Program-made: the position numbers and the translations under genes | Source of the DNA: Brassica napus | Lineage: Eukaryota; Streptophyta; Magnoliopsida; Brassicales; Brassicaceae | Direction of reading: 5' to 3' | DNA length: 64,000 nt | Assembly: GCF_020379485.1 (NCBI RefSeq) | Contig: NC_063442.1 | Coordinates: forward strand, 12,956,009-13,020,008 | Shown here: piece by piece, positions 45,085 through 57,340 of the stretch | How positions within the stretch are numbered: position 1 is the stretch's first letter | How the letters are laid out: each line of letters begins with the position of its first letter | Notes under the pieces: generated by a model | The model's input: only the letters and a program-made list of their open reading frames with translations | The model's database searches: none | What the model was told of the DNA's origin: nothing

Positions 45085-45577
45085 TTGGTTTAAAGGGAAA
45101 TTACATGTTTACCACTTTCATGATACCACTTTTCATTTTTACCACCACTAAGGAGACATTTTCAAAAATACTTTCTTCGTTAAGTAGCAAAAGAAATTTA
45201 TATATCCTTGTTATTTATATATATAATAAATCATTATTTAAATAAAAAAAAAGTAATTTTACGTTTTCGAATTATACTTTTTCAAATTTTAACTTTTTTT
45301 TAATTTTTTTTTCAAATTTCTTTTAAAAAAACGAAAATTATGTTTGAAACTATTTTTTAAAAATTTTATATATTTTTTAAGTATTTATTTATATATTTAT
45401 TAGAATCCTAAATTTCACATTCCAAAAACCCTACCCCAAATCCTAAGTCTAGATTAGTTAACCCTAAGGGTATAATTGTCTTTTACCTTTCATTAAAGTG
45501 AGGGTAAAAGTGGTTAGTGTAAACATAAAAAGTAGTACTATGAATATCTTATTTGTGGCAATTTCCCTTGGTTTAAA
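45085..45577. mobile_element. MULE-type MITE with 10-bp target duplication
   Basis: 473 bp (45095-45567), flanked by ttggtttaaa on both sides. The ends gggaaattacatgtttacca and (inverted) gggaaattgccacaaataag mirror each other. It is the same family as 16980-17515, inserted in the opposite orientation. Confidence 0.9.
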
Positions 45578-45896
45578 GAGGTAAAGAAGATTAAAAACAG
45601 ACAAAGATTTACCTTTTCATTTTATTTTATTATATGATATGTTGATATGTGATTACATTCTTATAGTATTGTAGACTCAACTGGTGTTTAGAAAAAAAAG
45701 TATATAAGACAATAAAAAAAGTTAGAGAAAATGAAAAGGAATAAGAACAGACTGTATAATTTTTATGTCAGTTTTTAAAATTTATAAGGAATGTAATAAT
45801 AAAAATCTGTAAAATCATTATCCCCACATTTTATGGCCAAACACCTAGTATGATATATTAGTTATATACTATTTTGTATTACGTATTTTTAAAATT

Positions 45897-47535
45897 TCCT
45901 ATATATTAATAGAGAAACATTTAAAAAGTTATAACATTTAAAAAGTTAAAACATGTAGTTTGTATTAATTAAAAAAGTATCATGTTGAGTTGTTACGTAA
46001 TTGAAATGCTAAGTTTGCTTACGTGGCCGACTTGAAAATCAATTGAGAATTTTGTTAGTCCAAAATTAAATTGCTAGGGAATATTATATTATATAATATG
46101 TCCATTATAGATCATTCATTTATCAAATTAAAATTATTGTATATTATTTCCTTAAATAAAACCTACGAGATTACCTAATGTGATTAAGATATATATAACA
46201 ACTAATGATTTTAAATAATAAAGTTTTGCTAACAATCTGTATACTTTCTATCGTTTTTTTAATTATTTGTTATTAAAATAAATTACACAAATAAAATAAT
46301 CATATAATAAAAATTTAGATTTTTTTGTATGTGTTGTATTTTGATTTTTTTTTAAACGAGTATAAATTATTAAAACTGTTAAAAGTCTCACATAAACTTT
46401 TGTGATCAAGATTTAAATTTTTTCTATAATAAGATACAATGATTAAAAAATCATATGAATAAATAATTTTATTTTAATAGGTCTTTATGTTTATATATAT
46501 ATATATATATATATCGTTTAAATTAAACTATACATCATATGAAAATACATACTTATATTTTGATATCTGCGTTGAACATATATTGAAAAATTAATATTTT
46601 AATTTTGAAATCTTCATTGTTTTTTTAAATAATTATAAATTATTGAAACCACTAAACATTCCACATTTAAAAAGAATTTTTGGTGTAAAATTTTGTTACA
46701 CAAATATGCAAATAATCATAAAATCATATGAGTAGAAACTTTATTTAATAAATATTCATATTAAAAATATACTATATATTTATGTTAATATCATTTAAAT
46801 TTAATTATATATCATATACGATAGATAAAATTGACTGTTTTGATTTATTTATCCTAAATGATTGCGAATAAACAAGAGTGGTCGTTTGAATTATATGCGC
46901 ACATCAATTTATTACATAGTAGTAACTGATTTCTGAGTTATTTAATATATAATTATTATTTTATTATGTCATATTCAAAACGTAAAATAAGTAGTAAATA
47001 TAAAATATTTATTCTACACAAGGGATCTTAACCTAAGTATGTATCTCCTTAATAATTTTAAAACTTAAATATTTTCTAAATCTCATGCCAAAACAAAATA
47101 ACAAAATTAGAATAAACACAAAAATCAGTATTTGTTTCGAACAATAACCAAAATGAAAAAATGACACAAAAATAGAAAAAATATTGAAGTTAGATAGGAT
47201 TGACATGTGAACGTAAAATTCTCATAACCATAATTAACTTTGAAATTGCAATCATGATATAAAACCGAGTTGGCATAGTTTCATTGTAACCAAATAGTAT
47301 GCTTGAGATTTTTCGGCCTAAACGTTAGGTTCTTATGCGATAGTGATATTTTTACTTAAAAATATTTTTAAAAATGGGATTAGCTCATCAGTAAACACAT
47401 AAAAGTTTTTAATAAATTGTTTAAGGGCCAACAATATTAATTCGATCAAGAATATAAATATTATTTTTCCATATGATATTTTTTAAATAATTTTCATATA
47501 AATTCATAATGCGCAACGCGCAAGACTTATCCTAA
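45897..47535 (+). mobile_element. non-autonomous Helitron
   Basis: The probable 5' end is TCCTATATATTAATAGAGAA at 45897. The 3' end is clearer: hairpin 'tgcgcaacgcgca' (47509-47521), then AGACTTATCCTAA and T. It is AT-rich and non-coding, with a (TA)n run at 46494-46514. Confidence 0.55.
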
Positions 47536-48404
47536 TATTTATTTATGATGAAACACACATAGTTCAGTTACCTAAACGCTGTTTGTATCTGGATTCGGTA
47601 GTATATAAATGATAGTATATGTGTGTAATGAAGTAATGAACTCATCTGCTAGCATTTGCACTAAGAAAAACCTAGAATAAGTTCGCTACGTGGAACTTTT
47701 TATATGACGCAATGATAAAACTTAAAAGTATTGTGTTTCCATTTAAAAAGAAGTAGATTATCATCGGCGCCATTCACAAATTTATTATTTAGTTATTAAA
47801 AATTAAGATAACATTATTTGTGAACAAGATGTAAGTTTTATTTTGTAAATTCAAATATATTGAGCATTTGATATCAAAATTGTTAGCTTAATAATGATAT
47901 TATAAACAGATGTTATAAGACGACTACTAAATTACAATAACATTGTTCTTTATGAGATAATTTGTTTTAAGTTTAATGAATTGAGTAAAAGCTAAATCAG
48001 AGTTAAACAAATATTTTTATAACTCCAAGGAGCTGATTAAAATTATGAACAAGTATGAACTGAAATAAACAATGGGTATTTGAGTTTACTTTAAAACTTA
48101 TGAAACGAAAATAAAACTTAAAGTTGTATCTAAATAATTATAGAATATTTCCTATATTATTTGGTATAAATATACAGATTCCATTTAAATAATATGTAAT
48201 ATTTCTCATAATATTTATGAACTATTTCTGATTCATGGTGGGATAAGCAAGTAAATTTTCTTTTTTGATTAATATTATTTTTGGGTAACAATTAACTCCT
48301 ATCCGCATAAATATCATAGTCTCTTCATTAAACAGACACATATAAACTCATATCTTAGACTTTATCACCTCTATTCAGATCCCCAACTCTCAAAGTTTTC
48401 AAAA

Positions 48405-48845
48405 ATGGTTAGTTAATTTGTGAGGAAGCACGTGTAAAAAGCATATGCATATAGTTTTACACATTCCTTTGACAAAAGAAAACTTGTACACCTTCATAAA
48501 CATGTATGATTCTATATATAATTCTTCTAAACTTTAATACAATTTCATTATTTGCAGGAAGAATTGAGATTCCAATATGGAGTTACTGGTGGAGAAGCCA
48601 AGAAGAAAGCTTTAGCTTATATCTACAAGTGTAAAGGTACACTAACACAATTTAGTAGTATGTTTGAGCCAAACAAATATATACTAACGAATTTCTCCTT
48701 TTTAGGAGTTAGGGATGTATCATTAGAAAATTGCATACTTATCGTCCGTGGAGAAGGACTAGATGAGGATAAAATGAGGAGGAAGATGGATAAGATTCTT
48801 TCATCCAACCCAGGGTGCCTATCGTGTTTTAGTTCCAGTGGATGA
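48405..48845 (+). CDS. small HMA-fold-like (heavy-metal-associated family) protein, three exons
   Basis: Joining 48405-48407 (the ATG alone), 48558-48636 and 48706-48845 gives 74 codons including stop (73 residues), with GT-AG at each intron and intact frame. A first intron directly after or near the ATG is common in small plant HMA genes. The product reads MEELRFQYGVTGGEAKKKAL, AYIYKCKGVRDVSLENCILIVRGEG and DKMRRKMDKIL. This is the beta-alpha-beta-beta-alpha pattern of HMA proteins but without the metal-binding CXXC, as in many 'copper transport protein family' members. The tail SSNPGCLSCFSSSG is Cys/Ser-rich. Metal binding is not supported by the sequence. Assignment rests on fold pattern and gene structure. 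Confidence 0.6.
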
Positions 48846-49419
48846 TGTTGATCTCATATTTCTACAAGTATTTGAATTTTAACTTATAAGTTTGTGCTTC
48901 TTACTTATATGTCTTCATGTTTAAAAAAATTATTCTGGAGGTTATTGGTTCGTGTATTTTAATGAATTTAAAAATCTAAATAAAATATAGTGTTATTGGT
49001 TCTATGATTTTAAAATTCGTATTGAAATCAAGTGTTATTGGTTTTATGATTTATAAATTCTAATTCAAATCAAGTGTTATTCAATCATACGGATTTATTA
49101 ATAGATTTGATTTCATAATGGATTTGAATGGATTTGTATAAATTTTTTGTTAAAAATACAAAGACTCAAATCCGAGGAAAAATCTCCGGATTTGTAAATA
49201 CTAATCCGATTCGAGAAAATTTAAAAATATGTATATTTTACCTGGAATTGCAAATACTTTAATCATTGGCTACATATTTTTATACTATTTTTTTATTAAA
49301 TAATGTTATATTTAATGTGAAAATGATATTTTTACTAATCTATATTAGCAGAATCTTGTCTGATTTTTTAATTATTTACAATGTCATGCCATTCCTATTT
49401 AAGTTTATTATTAATATTA
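48846..49419. other. 3' flank with short direct repeats
   Basis: Three copies of 'agtgttattggttttatgat'-like sequence occur between 48985 and 49085, typical of local slippage. No gene is seen. Confidence 0.4.
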
Positions 49420-49480
49420 CTAGGGGTTAATCCGCGCTACACGTGAAGCTATTTTGATTTTCAAATATTAACTATATAAT
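49420..49480 (-). mobile_element. Helitron 3' terminus
   Basis: The minus strand reads 'gtagcgcggattaacccctag' ending at 49420 with T beyond. The hairpin is weak and the 5' end was not found. The AT-rich array to the right may lie inside this element. Confidence 0.45.
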
Positions 49481-49559
49481 TATTATTTTGGACGTTGTAT
49501 TATGAATTGTATGTTTGTGTCTAATTACACATATTATTTACACATATATCCTTAGATAA

Positions 49560-51760
49560 AACCAGGAAAAACTTTACATTTTTCAGATAGATGTTTAATG
49601 TAGTTTTTCATTTCTTATATTGTATATTTACATATTATTTAGATTTTTATATTGTATATAAATTAATTATAATTTTTTTCTTGATTTTATATCAAATAGT
49701 AATATTACGATAGATGTTGAAAGTAATATTTTTATTTTTATATTGTGTATTTACTTATCATTTATTTTACTATATATTTCTAGATATTATTTAATGTAGT
49801 TTTTTCTATTTCTTATTTTGTATATATATATATATATATATTATTTTTATATATTTTATATTTACTTATCTAATATTACGATAGTTTTTAATGTAACATT
49901 TATATTTCTTATAATGTATATTTATTTATTATTTATTTTACTATACATTTTTCAGATAGATGTTTAATTTATTTTTTCTATTTTTTATATTGTATATTTA
50001 CTTATTGTCTAATTTAGTTTTTCCATTTCTGATATTGTATATTTACTTATTAATTATTTTTTCTTATGTTGTATATTTACCCATTCTATTTTTTTTCTTA
50101 TATCAAATGATAATATTACATTAAATGTTTAGTGTAATATTTATATTTCCTATGTTATATATTTACTTAATGTTAAGTTATTTTATATTGTGTATTTATT
50201 TATTCTAATATTACGATAGATGTTTAATGTAATATTTCTATTTATTATATTGTATATTTACTTATGATTTGTTTTTTCCTATCTGTAAAATTTATATATT
50301 CATACTGTATATTTATTTATTATTTATTTTACTATACATTTTCAGATAGATGTTTAATATAAGTTTTATATTTCTTATATTGTATATTTACTTATTATTT
50401 ATTTTTATTCTAATTATAATTTATGTTTAATGTAATATTTTTATTTTTTATATTCTATATTTACTTATTATTTATTTTAGTATAAATATTTCAAATAGAT
50501 GTCTAATTTAGTTTTTCCATTTCTAATATTGTATATTTACTTATTGATTATTTTTCTTATGTTGTAGATTTACTTATTCTATTTTTTTTCCTTTTATATC
50601 AAATAATAATATTACATCAGAATTTTATTGTAATATTTGTATTTCTTATATTATAAATTTACTTAATGTTTAGCTTTTCTTATATTGTATATTTATTTAT
50701 TCTAATATTACGATAAACGTTTAATATAAAATTTATATTTTGTTATATTGTATATTTACTTATTATTTATTTTATTAAATATATTTCAGAGAGATGTTTA
50801 ATTTTTTTTTTCATTTCTTAATTGTATATTTACTTATTTTTTCTTATACTGTATATTTACTTATTATATTTTCTTGCTTTTATATGAGGTATTAATATTA
50901 TGATATATGTTTAATGTAATATTTTTATTTCTTGTATTGTATGCTTGTTTTCCTTATATTGTATATTTAGATATAAAATATTTAAAATAATAAAAAGGAA
51001 ACTTGTTCATTTTTCAGATGTATGTTTAATGTAGTTTTTCTATTTCTTATATTGTATATTTACTTATTATTTATTTTTTTCTTATGTAGTATAATTACTT
51101 ATTCTAATTTTTTTGATTTTATATCAAAAGTTTAATATTACGATAGATGTTTAATGTAATATTTCTATTTCTGATATTCTATATTTACTTATTATTTATT
51201 TTATGATAAATTTTCAGATAAATGTTTAATGTAGTTTTTCTATTTCTTATATTGTATATTTACTTATTGTTTATTTTTCCTTATATGTATATTTACTTTT
51301 GATTATTTTTTTATTTTTTTGGTAATAATGACACATGTTATCTTTCGGAAGAAGTTTTTTTCGCTGATGTTGACGCTCTGTGGAGCCTCAAAATGTTACT
51401 TATTATATTTTCCTGCTTTTATATGAGATAATAATATTATGATATATGTTTAATGTAATATTTCTATTTCTTATATTGTATGCTTGTTTTTCTTATATTG
51501 TATATTTATTATTATTATTTTTATGTAGTATAATTACTTATTCTAATTGTTTTGATTTTATATCAAAATTGTAATATTACGATAGATGTTTAATGTAATA
51601 TTTATATTTCTCATATTGTATATTTACTTATTATTTATTTTATTATACATTTTCAGATTAATTTTTAATGTTGTTTTTCTATTTTTATATGTGTGTATTT
51701 ACTTATTAATTAATTTTCCTTATATGTATATTTACTTTTAATTATTTTTTATTTTTTGGT
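49560..51760. repeat. degenerate AT-rich tandem array, about 2.2 kb
   Basis: More than twenty diverged repeats of a unit built from 'gatagatgtttaatgtaata', 'tttctatttcttatattgta' and 'tatttacttattatttattt' run across the region with variable spacing (about 55-130 bp). An unrelated block with 'ggtaataatg' and 'cacatgt' occurs twice (51318 and 51757). No coding sequence is present. Confidence 0.8.
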
Positions 51761-54001
51761 AATAATGCCACATGTCATTTTTTGAGAAAAGTTTTTTTTC
51801 TGATGTACAAATTTTTTGAAAGCACAATAAATTCATCTAACCTACATGACAAAACCTGATCTTTAATTATGGATTATATCTTGACAATGTCTATTCGAAT
51901 TATATCTAAGATTACTGAAACTATTCAAGTTAATATTATTATGGCAAGTATCAATTATAAAAAGATATGCTGTGACTTTTTATCAAATAATTTTTATCTT
52001 TACTTAAAAAAATTAATAAATAAAATCAATATAATTTTATTCGGATACAAAAATATTTAACGAAAATAAAAATACTAAAAGCTAACTAATATTTATAATA
52101 TGTGATTATATTATTACAAATTATGCTTGATGTTTTTAAAGGTTAAAAGTTTTGTAGGTTATTCTATGAGACATACAAAATAAATTGAACAAAAATAGTT
52201 GATCATTTTTATTATATATTAAAATAAGCAATAATCAATGTGAGACAAATTAAAAAGATTAATTATACCTCCTTTCAATTTTAAATCTTTTTAAAATAAA
52301 CATAACCGGTTATTCTATTTTGATTTTTTTTTTAAATTAAATCCATATGAACATATTATTACAATATTGGGTTCATATCGGTTATTCATTGGTTCAAGCA
52401 GGTAGCCTAAGACTTTAGCGATTTTTTGTGGGTTTTATTGGGTTTTTAGATAATGGATATGTCTTAAAATCCAAACCGAGTTATATATCGGATCATAAAG
52501 TTTACTAGTTCGACCGCGGGTCTGGTTCAAATTTAAAATCGATGATTTAAATGCAAAAATATTTTAAATAGACAAAAAATTTACAAATTAACAAAACATT
52601 TGAAAATTGTTAATGAACTTTTTCATAGTAAAAATATCTCACGCTTTTAGACGCGGACAAAATCTAGCATACGATTATTTTGCTCAAGCTTTGGATTTTT
52701 ATTGTATACTCTATACACCAATTAGTTAGGCCCTATTTGGTATACTCTGTTACAGCGAACACTTCCGGCGACAATATAAACCAACTATCAAGGCAGACAG
52801 AAATATGGTGGAAAATAAATTAGGAGTCGCTGCGATTACTTTCGTTAAGTTTGCCGGTGTTGTTCGGTCGCTATAAAAAGTAGCGACGGTTAGGATGATC
52901 GCTGCGATTACTTTTCATCGGCAAAACTACCGCGGTTGGTGTCACTCTTCACACGCATGGACAAAACACAGCTATAAAGTTGGTCGCTAGCCGCTGACAT
53001 AAAAACAGGGGCTAAATAACCATATCTTTTTATCTGATTAATTAATTTAATGTTTCATAAAAATCATTTTGTTACTTATTTGTCGACCAGATAAGATTTA
53101 TAACATATCCACTCCGGCAAAGCACAAATCATTCTTGAGAAATTTAAAATAAATTATAGGTTCAGTCACAAAAAGATATATCACTGAAACATTCACAAAA
53201 AGATACATATATATATTGGAAATTGGTTGCAGTGTTGGGTTCGGTTACAGCATTTGAGCATTGTACATGTGATGGAGTTCGAATATAATTAGTTTCATTA
53301 TGGAACTTTCGTACTGCCTACCCTACCTAACATATAATGATGAGATAAACGGATGATCATGTCTATATGTTTTGTATCACTAATTAAACGAACGGTGGAT
53401 CACCCAAACATTAATCATAGATTGATAGGCTAACCTTTGAAAAATTTATTTAGATTCCATATACATTGTGTTCGCAATTGTGTGTGTGGGGGTCATCAAC
53501 CGGTGTAATCTAGATATATCTCATTTTCGGTATTTAATTTATAGGTAGTGATGATAAACTTAAAAGCTTAAACACCACACAAGAAACCCACGGATTCACA
53601 AATCACAGTTCACATCACACCCAAAATTTTGTTGTTTAGCGTGTACACTACGTTGAAATTTCCCCTTTCTGAAATAACTTCTGATATATACCGAAAATCT
53701 CCAAAATATCGTAATTCATAAATCATATTCAACGCGGTCTCCAACTATTTAGAGGTAGATAACTTTTAAGTGCACCATTTGCACATGCAAAAAAGTCCTG
53801 ATCAGGTCCTGCCAAAATTACATTGGTTTGGTATGGTCCACTAAACCAAAACTAGTACAGCAACTGTCTTGCTGTAACATGAACAAAGAACAGAGAGAAT
53901 CAAAACCCAAAAACTATAAGGCCACATAGATGATGAACTGTCACAAGACAAAACCTTTTGAGTAGATTTCTTGTCAGTTTGTTTCAAGATTCATATTTAT
54001 G
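51761..54001. other. intergenic DNA with a possible decayed MITE
   Basis: About 52725-53010 contains 'ggccctatttggtatactct' and, at the other end, 'caggggctaaata', with GC-rich 'gtcgctgcgattac' repeated twice inside. It could be an old hAT-type element. No gene is supported. Confidence 0.35.
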
Positions 54002-54041
54002 AAAGATCATATAAGTTTCATAGAGACAGAGAGGCGAAGTT

Positions 54042-54065
54042 GGGGGGGGGGGGGGGGGGGGGGGG
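54042..54065 (+). repeat. uninterrupted run of 24 G
   Basis: A homopolymer of G about 770 bp upstream of the Aux/IAA start codon. It can form G-quadruplexes. The exact length is prone to sequencing error. Confidence 0.9.
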
Positions 54066-54551
54066 TGTTTAATGACTTGTAAAGAAATCAATGAGTCTTT
54101 AATAAGTACCTATGTGTTGTTCCTTTAACAAGAGATAGACACTGGAACAATCACCAGAATTTTAACTCAAAAGTTACTTTAATGTTAAAAAAGCAAGTCA
54201 ATAAACACAACAACAAAAACTACAAATTTGTTTGACTTAAGACAGCTAGGGTTTGAATTCTGTTGACTAGGATGATCTAATCTTGATTTATCAAGAACCA
54301 CATATAGAAGAAAGAGTAAGTTCTTGGTTTTAAGAGAGAGAGCGGTGACATATGCATGTGGCAGGCAACATCTAGTGCTTACCCTACAAACCCGAAACGC
54401 TCAACCAACGAAAAAGGGTTTTTGTATTCTACACATGAGTGTACCATACTTTAACCCCACTTCCTCGAATTAGGGTTAACAAGGCAAATAGGTAATGTAT
54501 CTAGACCGTCCATTAAGATCAAAGAAAGTATCTTTTGGCTATAGATGAAAG

Positions 54552-54583
54552 TGTCCCACGAATGTCCCCAAAATGATGGGACA
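54552..54583. promoter_or_regulatory. auxin-response-type TGTCCC cluster upstream of the Aux/IAA gene
   Basis: TGTCCCA (54552-54558), TGTCCCC (54563-54569) and an inverted TGTCCCAT (54576-54583) sit within 32 bp and form an imperfect palindrome ('aagtgtccca' / 'tgggacac'). TGTCCCAT is the element described in the pea PS-IAA4/5 auxin-responsive promoter. The cluster is about 150 bp upstream of the TATA box. Confidence 0.6.
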
Positions 54584-54725
54584 CACTTTGCATCAAAGTT
54601 GATGCTACTGTTTGCTACCCGACAGCTTTAGCTTTTGCCTTTGTCCTTAACTTAAGTTCTTTCCTTCATTTTTTTTTCAAAAATAATCTTTATTTTTCTA
54701 AATTTACAAAAGGACTTTCAATTAC

Positions 54726-54732
54726 TATAAAA
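54726..54732 (+). promoter_or_regulatory. TATA box of the Aux/IAA gene
   Basis: TATAAAA about 100 bp upstream of the ATG, in sequence that then becomes a CT-rich leader (ctctttctctctctag). Confidence 0.6.
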
Positions 54733-54832
54733 CACTCTTTCTTCCAAACCCTTATATTACAATAACTCTTTCTCTCTCTAGACACCACACAAGAACAGAG
54801 TTTCTTTCTTTCAAGACCAATCTAGTTAAGAA

Positions 54833-55587
54833 ATGGAAAACGTTGGAGTTTGTGATGAGTTTGTTAACCTAAAGGCAACAGAGCTGAGACTAGGATTACC
54901 AGGAACAGAAGATGGAGGTGAAGAGGAGAGACAAAAGGTTTCTTGCTGTAAAAGCAACAAAAGAGCCTTTCCTGAAACTGAGAAAGATATTGAATCTACC
55001 GGAAAAACTGAAACAGCCTCTCCTCCAAAGTAAGTGTTGTAGAAAACTTTGTCTGAAAAAGGTGTATTGCTGATTGTAGATCTGATCTGATCTAATCTAA
55101 TCTATTACAATTTTCAGGGCTCAGATTGTTGGATGGCCACCTGTAAGATCTTACAGGAAGAACAATATTCAGACGAAGAAGAATGAATCTGAAGGTCAAG
55201 GAATGTATGTGAAAGTAAGTATGGATGGTGCTCCCTATCTGAGGAAGATAGATCTAACGGTGTATAAGCAATATCCAGAATTGATGAAATCGCTTGAAAA
55301 CATGTTTAAATTCTCTGTGGGAGAATATTGTGAGAGAGAAGGATATAAAGGCTCAGAGTTTGTGCCTACTTATGAAGACAAAGATGGTGATTGGATGCTT
55401 GTTGGAGATGTTCCTTGGGAGTAAGTAAACATTTTCTTCATTTAGATTGTTCTTTCTGTTTTTTTTTTGTGTGTGTTTATGTATTAATGGTGTTTTTTGT
55501 TTGTGTTACAGGATGTTTGTTTCGTCTTGTAAGAGGCTAAGGATCATGAAAGGATCAGAAGCTAAAGGTCTCGGTTGTGGTGTTTAA
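54833..55587 (+). CDS. IAA4: Aux/IAA transcriptional repressor, IAA4-like, three exons
   Basis: Joining 54833-55029, 55118-55420 and 55512-55587 gives 191 residues; both introns have GT-AG and split codons that rejoin correctly. Domain I is the EAR motif TELRLGLPG (about 17-24), which recruits TOPLESS. Domain II is the auxin degron [13 protein letters not shown] (about 68-80), bound by TIR1/AFB with auxin. The PB1 domain (III/IV, about 96-183) has the lysine face ([17 protein letters not shown]) and the acidic [17 protein letters not shown]. The end, [13 protein letters not shown], and [19 protein letters not shown] fit IAA4 better than IAA3, as recalled. It blocks ARF activators until auxin triggers its degradation. 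The TGTCCC cluster upstream suggests auxin induction. No damage is seen. Confidence 0.93.
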
Positions 55588-57340
55588 GAAAACCCTAGAA
55601 GATTCAAAAACAGAGTTTTTTTCTGTTTTCTCTAATTTGCTTGGGTTTTCGGGGGAAGATATGTCATATAAACATAACTGTGAATCTTTACCTTGTCGGT
55701 TAATGTATTCACTTTCTTGTGGTGTTCTTGATTCTGATGGTAACAAATGTACCAGTGAGAGGCTTAAACGGTGTTAAGCATAATTGTGTGCTATTTGAAA
55801 GTTCTGAATCTGAACATTATGTTTGCTTTTTTTTTTATGTAACAGAAACCATTTTTGTGTTATGGTTCTCTTCTTTTTGCTAGATTTGTGTATAACTTTT
55901 TGAAAAAATGCATTATCAAACATAGTAAATGTCACTGATCATAAAACCAATATTTTATATTAGGATTACGCCCTAATCAGAATAATCCACAGCTTGTTAA
56001 TGGGTTTTGATTGGATCAAGCTATAACCTAACTTGCAGATGAGCACAACAAAGAGGAAGTTATAAACCAGAGCTAATTATAGAAGAAATTATATAAAAAT
56101 AGCCAACTTGTAAGCAAGTGCCCTTGGATTCTAGTTTCTTTTTAACTTAATTTATACATATTTAATCACAAAAGAGAGGCAGAAAGAGATTAAACAAATA
56201 TCAGAAATCTTAATCGAGCAGTGAGAATAATTTTTGGGACTTTGTAAATGTTTATATTATCTTTTGTATGTAATTTGATTTCTACTGATACTTTGGTCCC
56301 CCACACCTTCAACAAGTAAATCTACTAAACTGTGCTCCTTTGTCTCCACTATCACTTAAAATAATCTAAAACTTATGAATAAGGAACTGATAATATTTAT
56401 CAAAACTTGGAATCAGAGTTTTTTTTTCAAAAAATGGTATAGGTACTTTGAATTTCGAGTTCTTGAGGAGACTTTCCTTGGTGTTCTAACAATTTACTAG
56501 TTTTACATTCAAAGCTTCATGCTTTTAATGCAATTAATACCGCAGTATTTTTTAGATGCAAGATGATCTAAATTTAAAAGAACTAAAGAAACATCAAGAA
56601 CCAAAGCAAAATTGTAATCTAATACAGTATTTCTTAATAACGCAAAATCGTAATCTTTATTTTCGGAACATGTATTAGCAATGTTCTCCAGCTAGATATT
56701 TGTGGTATTATGGTAATATGTGCCCTTTAGTGCTAATGATTTATCTGTAGAGGCAAAATGAACAAGATTACTGAAATGCTGAGTTTAAGTTAAATGTGAA
56801 ATCAAGAAGTTAATGTAGAGTTTAGTTACGTGTAAGCCTGTAAGGTAACTAACACCAGCTAAAACCTTTCAAGAGCGAAAATACAAAACAGTATAGTTTC
56901 ATCTTCTGTGCTGAGAATATTGACAGTTCTTTTAAAACGTACAATCACTTTTAAGATTTACCTAAAGTCCTGGCCAGAAATCTTGAAGGCTGTTAAAAAA
57001 CTAACTAGACAATAGCTCCATAATCTAGAAGAAACTATAGTTCAAACAGAGGAATTGGTTTTGCATGTTTCTAATATATAAAAAAGAAGACTGCAGAAAC
57101 CTTACCAAGGATCCTGTGAAGGGTACATGCATTGCAGATCCATAAGCTTCTTGAAAAAATACAAGTATTCCTCATCATTCTCAAATAGCATATAAGCCTG
57201 TAATTGTCAACTCAAACGGAAAAAAAAAAGCGAAGAAAAGTTTTACGCAAGTTGGAAAAACTTAACACTTTGTCTTTTTGTCTTTTTGAATATGTTGACA
57301 AAATGAAGAAAAAAAAGAAGAAATGCCTTTTGTAATCTCA
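55588..57340. other. 3' flank and intergenic DNA with a possible minus-strand exon
   Basis: On the minus strand at about 57108-57200, an AG acceptor is followed by AYMLFENDEEYLYFFKK and LMDLQCMYPSQDPW, then a GT donor. The composition is protein-like but I cannot name the family, and no neighbouring exon joins in frame. It may be an exon fossil of a lost gene. The rest shows nothing supported. Confidence 0.3.

Noticed and set aside
49560..51760. CRISPR-like array
   Set aside because: The repeats are AT-rich, degenerate and irregularly spaced, with no unique spacers or cas genes. This is plant nuclear DNA.
54833..55587. Assignment of the Aux/IAA gene to IAA3/SHY2
   Set aside because: The C-terminus is shared with IAA3, but the N-terminal [25 protein letters not shown] and [15 protein letters not shown] stretches, and the neighbouring genes, fit IAA4 better as recalled.
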